A stretch of DNA of 64,000 nucleotides from Saliterribacillus persicus (GTDB taxonomy: Bacteria; Bacillota; Bacilli; Bacillales; Amphibacillaceae). The notes below the pieces were generated by a model that had not been told where the DNA came from, did no database searches, and saw nothing but the letters and a program-made list of their open reading frames with translations. The first letter of the stretch is position 1; every line of letters starts with the position of its first letter. The stretch lies in NCBI RefSeq assembly GCF_003337485.1, contig NZ_QPJJ01000016.1:1-64000 (forward strand). Direction: 5' to 3'. The position numbers and the translations under genes are program-made. This document shows positions 9,110-15,556 of this stretch, piece by piece.

Positions 9110-11653
9110 TTATTCGTTATTACTAGATAATTCATCTAGTTGATTAGGAGAAATTTCACCTTCAAATACTTTTAACTCATCCATATAACCTTTAAACGGT
9201 GTATCCCAGTGGTTCACAGCTAAAGCAAAATCAGCATCTTCATTACTTAACACATCAGGGAAATTCGATCCGATATATTCTTCTTCCCCATTTAAGTAAA
9301 GTTTAACTGTCCCATTGTTAACTGAAAATGCCACATGGGTCCATTCATTTGTATTGATTTGATAACTAGCTGTAGCATCATACCAAGAAGAGCTACCTGA
9401 CCAAAGCATGGTTCGATCCCCTGTAGGTCCTTTTGGTACTAAACTAATCCAGTTATCAAGCGTTCCACCAAAGAATGTTGTTGTATAAGTGGAAAGTTCT
9501 TCTGGATTTAACCAAAATGAAACGGAATATTTGTTACTTGTAATAAGCTTATCTGGCAGGTTCACGCCAGTTGATCCGTCGAAGTAAATTGCATTACCAT
9601 TCACTCCAGCATCAAATTGCAAATTACCTCCCTCTTCTGTAATTCGACTACCTGTAACGGTTCCATCACCAAATGAACCTTGTTGATCAGCTAGATTTCC
9701 TTCGAAATCAAAGTGTGCTGTTAAATCTGCATTCTCATAAGGAGGAACTGTAACATCAAATGTTTTTGTTGCACTCTCGTCATTTTTAGTTATAGTCGCA
9801 GTTAAAACCGCTGATTGTGCTCCTTCTTCTTCAGTACCTCTCGTTATGTTGCCTTCATCTGTTATGACAGAAGCATCAGAACTTTCCCAACTAATTTCAG
9901 CCATATGTGTTCCTTCAGTAGGAAGATCTAAATTATTAGTTAATGCATCTAACCCTTCAAAGTTTAAATCTTCCAAGATAGCTTCTACTACTTCTTCATC
10001 ACTCATTGGCTGTTGTTTACTACCCCAAACTGCAATTCCTTTATCAGACATAGCAGTAAAAGTCATCACGTAAGACTCAGATGTTGAATCCCACTGATTA
10101 GCGAATACACCTTTATAAGTAGAACCATCTAAAGTCAACTCTGCATTATACTGACCTGTCTTTTTCCAAGTACCTTCTACCGCTCCTGTTACTTTATTAT
10201 TCTTATGAAGCGTAATATTTTCTGATGAAGTTATTTCTTCACCATATTCTTGTCCATGATTAATATATTTATAGTCACCACTTAGATCTTTTTTATTTAC
10301 TTTTTCTAACGATTCACCACTATAACGATAAGGAGCTATAACTGGCCAATCATCTTCATTCATATAAATATTGTGAACACGCATTTCATGAACTTCTCCA
10401 GTATTTGGAAATCTAGAGTGAAAGATTAAGTAATGCTCATCTGTCTCTCTGTCTAAATAAACAGAATTATGACCTGGAGAAACATAGCCTAAGCCGTCCC
10501 CTTCACCTGGATCTCCTACTTTTCTTTCAAAAATGAAATTACCCATTAACTTATTTCCATAGGTATGATTGGAAACATCACCAGGTAAGACTGCATCCTG
10601 ATCTTGAACGTCTAAATACGGACCATCTGGTTCAGTTGCACGGAAAGCACGCATATGGTATCCACCGTCAGCGCCTAACCAGCCATAAGTTACATATAGA
10701 TAATAGTAACCTGTTTCTTCATCATAAACAATATATGGTCCTTCGCCAGATTTTGTATAGCCACCAGCAATTTTAGTACCAAAATATTCGTCAATCATTC
10801 TACCATCTTCTGTTGTTCCATTTTCACCTGGATAGATCGGTTGACCCGTTTCTTTATCTAACTCAAGTAAAAATATACCACCTGACCAAGAACCGTAAGT
10901 CATCCACAGCTTTCCTTCATCATCATAGAAAAGCGTAGCATCAATAGCATTTGGGTACATTGTGTTATTGTAGGAGCTATCACTGTTAAACCAGTCAGCA
11001 TTTACACCTTCTAACGTACCATCATCTATTAATCCTTTTATATTTGTATTTTCCCATTGTTTGTTTACATCACTATTTTCATCATATGCTTCATCTCTTG
11101 TAAAACCTGAGTATAGAATTGTATCAACATATTCATATGGACCTTCAATATCTTGTGCTACCGCATAACCAATAGCAGAACGGATATAAGTAGATGATGC
11201 ACTATAATAAATCATGTAAGCTCCAGTAGAGCCATCTTCATTTACATAATCTTCATTGTAAAAGATATCTGGCGCCCAAACAGCAAAGCCACCACTACTA
11301 TCTGCATCATCTTCTCCAGCCCACTCAAACGATCCGGCTAAATTTTCCGATAAATCTCCATATAAACTATTATCTGGGGTTTCATAACCATTTGTAAAGC
11401 GATCCCAGCTAATTAAATCCTCTGACTTAGCTGCTTCTATATGTGTTCCAAAAGCATAAAAAGTGTCACCATCTTTTATAATAGACGGATCATGAACCGA
11501 TACTTCTCCAAAATTAGGAACCTCACCATCGTACCCTTGATTAGGTTTGTTATTTTGCTCGGGTAAATTATTATTTGGACTAGCTGCAATAATAAAAGGT
11601 AACGCTACAAAAAGTAAAACAATAAAAAGTAAAATTCGTTTATTTTTGCTCAC
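9110..11653 (-). CDS. Secreted GH43 endo-arabinanase with Ig-like and LamG-like domains
   Basis: The 847-residue protein should cut alpha-1,5-arabinan outside the cell. A signal peptide occupies residues 1-24 (LLFIVLLFVALPFIIAA). The GH43 five-bladed catalytic domain spans about 45-420, with the three acidic residues D55 (SVHDPSII), D238 (NAIDATLFY) and E304 (KSGEGPYIVY). A GH43 C-terminal beta domain follows (about 450-555), then an atrophied bacterial Ig-like domain (about 558-640, WESSDASVITDEGNITRG) and a concanavalin/LamG-like domain (about 650-840, YSVSFWLNP, EWTHVAFSVNNGTVKLYLNGEE). The start is GTG after GAGGAG. It is a tandem paralogue of the next gene, separated by a terminator. The acceptor could be another arabinose-containing polymer. 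Confidence 0.9.
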   Translation of the reverse strand: MSKNKRILLFIVLLFVALPFIIAASPNNNLPEQNNKPNQGYDGEVPNFGEVSVHDPSIIKDGDTFYAFGTHIEAAKSEDLISWDRFTNGYETPDNSLYGDLSENLAGSFEWAGEDDADSSGGFAVWAPDIFYNEDYVNEDGSTGAYMIYYSASSTYIRSAIGYAVAQDIEGPYEYVDTILYSGFTRDEAYDENSDVNKQWENTNIKGLIDDGTLEGVNADWFNSDSSYNNTMYPNAIDATLFYDDEGKLWMTYGSWSGGIFLLELDKETGQPIYPGENGTTEDGRMIDEYFGTKIAGGYTKSGEGPYIVYDEETGYYYLYVTYGWLGADGGYHMRAFRATEPDGPYLDVQDQDAVLPGDVSNHTYGNKLMGNFIFERKVGDPGEGDGLGYVSPGHNSVYLDRETDEHYLIFHSRFPNTGEVHEMRVHNIYMNEDDWPVIAPYRYSGESLEKVNKKDLSGDYKYINHGQEYGEEITSSENITLHKNNKVTGAVEGTWKKTGQYNAELTLDGSTYKGVFANQWDSTSESYVMTFTAMSDKGIAVWGSKQQPMSDEEVVEAILEDLNFEGLDALTNNLDLPTEGTHMAEISWESSDASVITDEGNITRGTEEEGAQSAVLTATITKNDESATKTFDVTVPPYENADLTAHFDFEGNLADQQGSFGDGTVTGSRITEEGGNLQFDAGVNGNAIYFDGSTGVNLPDKLITSNKYSVSFWLNPEELSTYTTTFFGGTLDNWISLVPKGPTGDRTMLWSGSSSWYDATASYQINTNEWTHVAFSVNNGTVKLYLNGEEEYIGSNFPDVLSNEDADFALAVNHWDTPFKGYMDELKVFEGEISPNQLDELSSNNE

Positions 11654-11727
11654 TTTTTCATCTCCTCTTCAAATTTTTTATGATCGATGATATCTCCTCT
11701 CTTTTCAGTGCTTCATCGCATCCCTCC

Positions 11728-11756
11728 ATATAAGAACGCTTACATAATTATTGAAA
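11728..11756 (-). promoter_or_regulatory. Promoter of first arabinanase gene with an embedded cre-like site
   Basis: Read on the minus strand, TTTCAA (11756-11751), a 17-base spacer and TTATAT (11733-11728) make a plausible promoter. A cre-like sequence ATGTAAGCGTTCTTAT occupies 11745-11730, agreeing at 14 of 16 positions with WTGNAARCGNWWWCAW, and covers the spacer and -10. CcpA-mediated glucose repression is the inference. Confidence 0.5.
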
Positions 11757-11793
11757 GAAATAAAGTGCATTACTTCATTCCCTTCTTTATGTT

Positions 11794-11843
11794 AAAAACA
11801 GCTAAATATAATATCTATTAAAATACATAATTTAGCTGCTTTT
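11794..11843 (-). terminator. Terminator after the second arabinanase gene
   Basis: On the minus strand AAAAGCAGCTAAAT pairs with ATTTAGCTGTTTTT over a 22-base loop, ending in five T. It separates the two arabinanase genes into independent transcripts. Confidence 0.75.
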
Positions 11844-11853
11844 CAACCAAAAA

Positions 11854-14400
11854 TTAATTGCCCAATTCCTCTATTTCATCTTGAGAAATGGCGTAGTTAT
11901 ATATCATTAATTCATCTACCAAACCTTCGTATGGTGTATCCCAATAATTTACACCTAAACCAAAGGCAGCGTTAGCTTCTTTAAATATTTGAGGAAACTC
12001 ATCACCAGTAAACGTTTCTTCCCCATTAAGATAAACTTTAATAGTTTCACCCGATACGGTAAAAGCCAGGTGAGACCATTCGTCAGTAGGAATAGTTTTT
12101 CCGGTAGGTGCGTCATACCACGTTTCACTCCCTGACCAAATCATAGTCTGATCCGAAGCAGCTCCCATTGGTACTAAGCTCACCCAATTTTCTTCATCCT
12201 TTGCGCCGAAAAATGTAGTCGTGTGTAAGGATAAGCTTGTAGGGTTCAGCCATAAGGAAACAGAATAGTCTTCCGTTTGAATGAGACCATCTGTAAACCT
12301 TAATCCGGACTCACCATTTAATAGTAACGCTTCCCCATCAACACCATCACTATAATCAACTTCCCCACCTTCATTGTCCAGTCGATTTCCAGTTACTTCT
12401 GGTTCTGTTATTTTATTTTCATTTTCTTCTAATGAACCGTTAAATGAAAAATGCAGTATCTCTTTTTCTACTACTTCTTCTACCTCTGCAATTTCATCTG
12501 GACGTTCACTCAATGTTACTTGAAATGTTTTTTCCTTTGTCACTTCACCTTTAGAAATCGTCGCAGTTAGTGTTACCGATTGTTCTTGATCAGTAAGATT
12601 AACCTTGCCATCATTTGATAATGCATTCTCATCAGATGACTTCCAAGTAATATTAGAATTATGTGCACCTGTAGTTTTCAAATTTAAATCTTTAGAAATT
12701 CCATCCGTTCTTGGAAGTGATAACTCATTCTCAACCGCGTCCGCAATCGCTTCATCAGATTCCTCTAAAAGCTTACTTCCCCAAATTGTCACACCCTTAT
12801 CTGACATAGCAGTAAATACTGTTACATAAGCTTGTTCCATTGGGTCCCATTGCGTGACTAATACACCGTCATAAATGGTATCTTTTACTTTCACTTTAAT
12901 ACGATAATCTTCAAATAATTCCCAGCTTCCCTCTACAGCTCCAGTGACACTACCATCTTCTTTCAAGCTTATAAAACTGCTGTACTTTAAATTATTTGTA
13001 TTATCTTTTTCGTGGTTCATATATTTATAGTCACCTATAATATCTTCTTCAGTTTTTTCCTCCAATTTTTCCCCTGTATAAGGATAAGGAGCTACCACTG
13101 GCCAATCATTGTCATTCATATAAAAAGGGTGAATTCGCGATTCAAATGTCTCTCCTTGATCAGGAAATCTAGTATGAAATGCTAGGAATTTTTTATCATT
13201 ATCTTCTTCATAGAATACAGAATTATGACCTGGAGACATGTATCCAAATCCATTTCCCGTACCAGAATCACCGATTTGTTTTTCAAATAAAAAGTGTCCC
13301 ATTAATTTATTTCCATAAGGTGCATTATCCGTATTATTAGGTAGAACAGCTGGTTGACCTGCTGCATCCACATAAGGACCTTCTGCATTGTCAGATCGGA
13401 AGGTTCGCATATTATATTCACCATCAGCACCTAGCCATCCATATGTTACATATAAATAATAGTAATCTGTCGCTTCATCATAGACAATATAAGGGCCTTC
13501 TCCTGATTTACCATAACCTCCGGAAATCTTTTTTCCAAAATACCGATCTATTATTCTTCCATCTTCTGTTTCGCCATCTTGGTTTGGATAAATTGGTTGT
13601 CCAGTCTCTTCATCTAATTCTAAAAGAAAAATCCCACCAGACCATGAACCATAGTTCATCCACAGCTTACCTTCCTTATCATAGAAGAGGTTTGCATCAA
13701 TAGCATTGGGATAAGTCATATTATTATAAGAACCATCATTGTTAAACCAATCACCATTCGGTCCACTTACTCGATCCGCTTCTATTAGCTCATCAATATG
13801 TGTATTTTCCCATTGCTTGTTTACTTCACTGTTATTATCAAATGCTTCACCTTCAGTAAAACCAGAGTAAACCACTGTATCAACATATTCATATGGACCT
13901 TCTATATCCTTGGATACGGCATACCCGATCGCAGATCTAATATAGGTAGACGATGCACTATAATAAATCATATAGGCCCCTTCAGACCCATCTTCATTTA
14001 TGTAATTTTCATTCCAAAATATATCTGGGGCCCATACCGCAAAACCACCACTACTATCGGCATCATCTTCACCTGCCCATTCAAATGATTCCGCAAGGTT
14101 TTCTGAGAGATTACCGTATAATGCGTTATCTGTCGTTTGATATCCATTTGTAAAACGTTCCCAATTCATTAAATCAGTGGATTTTGCTGCTTCAATGTGC
14201 GTTCCGAAAATATAATATGTATCTTTATCTTTAATGAGGGAAGGATCATGAACAGACACATTTGTAAAAGATGGGCGATCAGTATATTCCTTATTATCTT
14301 TTTGTGTTTCGTTTTCCCCATCAAAAAATATTACTATTGCTAATGCAATAACGACTATAGAAGAAAAAATAATTATTAATCCAATTTTATCCTTGAACAT
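11854..14400 (-). CDS. Membrane-anchored or secreted GH43 arabinanase paralogue
   Basis: This 848-residue protein has the same architecture as the neighbouring arabinanase: N-terminal hydrophobic segment (residues 7-26), GH43 propeller, beta domain, Ig-like domain (TWKSSDENALSNDGKVNLTD) and C-terminal LamG-like domain (YSVSLWLNPTSLSLHTTTFFG). The catalytic triad is D52 (VSVHDPSLI), D235 (NAIDANLFY) and E301 (KSGEGPYIVY). Unlike its paralogue, the hydrophobic segment runs straight into an acidic linker (FFDGENETQ) with no evident cleavage site, so it may stay anchored in the membrane. The catalytic halves are much closer to each other than the Ig-like parts, consistent with tandem duplication and faster drift of the accessory region. 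GGAGG lies 7 bases before ATG. Confidence 0.88.
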   Translation of the reverse strand: MFKDKIGLIIIFSSIVVIALAIVIFFDGENETQKDNKEYTDRPSFTNVSVHDPSLIKDKDTYYIFGTHIEAAKSTDLMNWERFTNGYQTTDNALYGNLSENLAESFEWAGEDDADSSGGFAVWAPDIFWNENYINEDGSEGAYMIYYSASSTYIRSAIGYAVSKDIEGPYEYVDTVVYSGFTEGEAFDNNSEVNKQWENTHIDELIEADRVSGPNGDWFNNDGSYNNMTYPNAIDANLFYDKEGKLWMNYGSWSGGIFLLELDEETGQPIYPNQDGETEDGRIIDRYFGKKISGGYGKSGEGPYIVYDEATDYYYLYVTYGWLGADGEYNMRTFRSDNAEGPYVDAAGQPAVLPNNTDNAPYGNKLMGHFLFEKQIGDSGTGNGFGYMSPGHNSVFYEEDNDKKFLAFHTRFPDQGETFESRIHPFYMNDNDWPVVAPYPYTGEKLEEKTEEDIIGDYKYMNHEKDNTNNLKYSSFISLKEDGSVTGAVEGSWELFEDYRIKVKVKDTIYDGVLVTQWDPMEQAYVTVFTAMSDKGVTIWGSKLLEESDEAIADAVENELSLPRTDGISKDLNLKTTGAHNSNITWKSSDENALSNDGKVNLTDQEQSVTLTATISKGEVTKEKTFQVTLSERPDEIAEVEEVVEKEILHFSFNGSLEENENKITEPEVTGNRLDNEGGEVDYSDGVDGEALLLNGESGLRFTDGLIQTEDYSVSLWLNPTSLSLHTTTFFGAKDEENWVSLVPMGAASDQTMIWSGSETWYDAPTGKTIPTDEWSHLAFTVSGETIKVYLNGEETFTGDEFPQIFKEANAAFGLGVNYWDTPYEGLVDELMIYNYAISQDEIEELGN

Positions 14401-14415
14401 AAATAAACCTCCATT

Positions 14416-14431
14416 TATTAAACGCTTTCAT
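14416..14431 (-). promoter_or_regulatory. cre-like catabolite-response site in the arabinanase leader
   Basis: On the minus strand the sequence ATGAAAGCGTTTAATA matches 14 of 16 positions of the CcpA consensus. It lies directly upstream of the ribosome site and about 30-45 bases downstream of the predicted transcription start, a roadblock-type location. Confidence 0.5.
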
Positions 14432-14468
14432 ACTTCACTAAATAATTTAACTTGTTTAGTCTTTATAC

Positions 14469-14497
14469 AGTTTACATGAAACTTTTTAATTATTCAA
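14469..14497 (-). promoter_or_regulatory. Sigma-A-type promoter of the second arabinanase gene
   Basis: On the minus strand TTGAAT (14497-14492) and TAAACT (14474-14469) have a 17-base spacer. Confidence 0.5.
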
Positions 14498-14578
14498 TAT
14501 GTTTCAATCAACTTTTTATAATGTCATTTGTGAACTAAGTATAATCTATTTAATGTTACATTAACTTTTTAGTTAATT

Positions 14579-14610
14579 AAAAAAGAGCCTTTATAAAAAG
14601 GCTCTTTTTT
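14579..14610 (-). terminator. Terminator after tenA
   Basis: AAAAAAGAGCC and GGCTCTTTTTT form a perfect 11-bp stem with a 10-base loop and A/T tracts on both sides, so it can act in both directions; the gene ending into it is tenA. Confidence 0.88.
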
Positions 14611-14620
14611 ATTAGATTCT

Positions 14621-15283
14621 TTATATTTTCCAGTCTTGCATTTCATAAGCCATTTCCCAAAATAAAAGCTCATAATGGCTGCTAATTAAAAAGTGTTGAC
14701 GCATTCTTTCCTTATCTTTCTTAGAAACTTCTTCAGCAATCTTATCTAACCTCTCAATTTGTTCTTTTACTAAGTTACTAAACCATTCTGAACCATAGGC
14801 CTCTATCCATTTCTGGTAAACAACTTCTTTTGGCTCACACTCCTTTAACTGCTCCCCAACTTCTAAATATAACCAGTAACAAGGCAATATTGCGGCTATA
14901 ACATCGCCTAGATGCCCTTCATAGGCAGCTCGATATAAGTGAGATGTATAGCCATAAGCTGTAGGTGATGGGAAAAAATCAGCCTTTTCCTGTTCTGATA
15001 TCGAAAGAAGATCAGAAAATGTTCGATGGAGGGCCATTTCCGCTTCATATGTTCCTTGTGCATGAGAGGCCATTCGACTCGTTGTTTCCAAATCCGGAGA
15101 TTTAGCAGCTCCTAAGGACTGAACTCTTGCAAAATGAGACAAATAGTAAGAGTCTTGCATGACGTAATACTTGAACTTTTCTATTGGTAAAGTACCGTCT
15201 CCAATTCCTTTTACAAAAGGATGATTTAAACTGTCCTCCCATATTTGCTTGACATCTTTTCTTAATTGCTGTGAAAATTTCAT
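14621..15283 (-). CDS. tenA: Aminopyrimidine aminohydrolase / thiaminase II (TenA)
   Basis: TenA hydrolyses aminopyrimidine breakdown products of thiamine so that the pyrimidine half can be salvaged. The 220-residue all-helical cytosolic protein carries the key residues at the same numbers as the Bacillus subtilis enzyme: D44 (VMQDSYYLSHF), catalytic C135 (ILPCYWLYLEVG) and E205 (HYELLFWEMAYE). The whole length of the family is present. The ATG follows GAGGAGGG. It stands alone here instead of leading the tenA-tenI-thiOSGFD operon of B. subtilis, which suggests that salvage is expressed separately from synthesis. The TPP riboswitch and attenuator immediately upstream confirm a thiamine role. 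Confidence 0.93.
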   Translation of the reverse strand: MKFSQQLRKDVKQIWEDSLNHPFVKGIGDGTLPIEKFKYYVMQDSYYLSHFARVQSLGAAKSPDLETTSRMASHAQGTYEAEMALHRTFSDLLSISEQEKADFFPSPTAYGYTSHLYRAAYEGHLGDVIAAILPCYWLYLEVGEQLKECEPKEVVYQKWIEAYGSEWFSNLVKEQIERLDKIAEEVSKKDKERMRQHFLISSHYELLFWEMAYEMQDWKI

Positions 15284-15353
15284 CCTAAACCCTCCTCAAT
15301 AAATCATAAATGGCATAATTCGTATAAATTATTCCGCTAAAAAGGTGCCCATC

Positions 15354-15396
15354 AAAAAGAGCCACCACCTATACACAACATAAAGGTAGTGGCTCT
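15354..15396 (-). terminator. Attenuator hairpin of the TPP riboswitch
   Basis: AGAGCCACCACCT (15358-15370) pairs with AGGTAGTGGCTCT (15384-15396) with a single G-U pair; the plus-strand A run at 15354-15357 is the T tract of the minus transcript. It lies between the riboswitch and tenA, as expected for TPP-induced termination. Confidence 0.85.
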
Positions 15397-15418
15397 ATTT
15401 ATTACGATTAAAAATAGA

Positions 15419-15515
15419 ACTCTACTTCCCTACGCTGGTGTTAACCAGATCAGGTGGTAAGGGTCTTAAAGTTAAACTTTAATCTCAGTCTTTTCAAAAA
15501 GACACCCCTAGCAGA
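15419..15515 (-). promoter_or_regulatory. TPP riboswitch (THI box) controlling tenA
   Basis: Read on the minus strand, the conserved elements occur in order: AGGGGTG near the 5' end, CTGAGA, ACCCTT, ACCTGATCTGG and the terminal ACCAGCGTAGGGAAGT. These are the diagnostic THI-box blocks. The element lies just downstream of the stop codon of the GGDEF/EAL gene, about 30 bases past it, and 135 bases before tenA. Thiamine pyrophosphate binding is expected to favour the downstream attenuator. Confidence 0.95.
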
Positions 15516-15556
15516 TAATTTATAAAGTTACCTTTTCATATTACCATCGATCTCTT

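Noticed and set aside
8705-9130. 141-codon plus-strand frame over the lipoprotein gene
   Set aside because: It mirrors the acidic low-complexity linker of the lipoprotein (Ser/Phe-rich translation) and runs through the arabinanase terminator without a ribosome site.
13443-14153. Several 66-96-codon plus-strand frames inside the second arabinanase gene
   Set aside because: All are opposite-strand shadows with His/Tyr/Leu-rich products typical of antisense reading of Asp/Gly/Trp-rich GH43 sequence.
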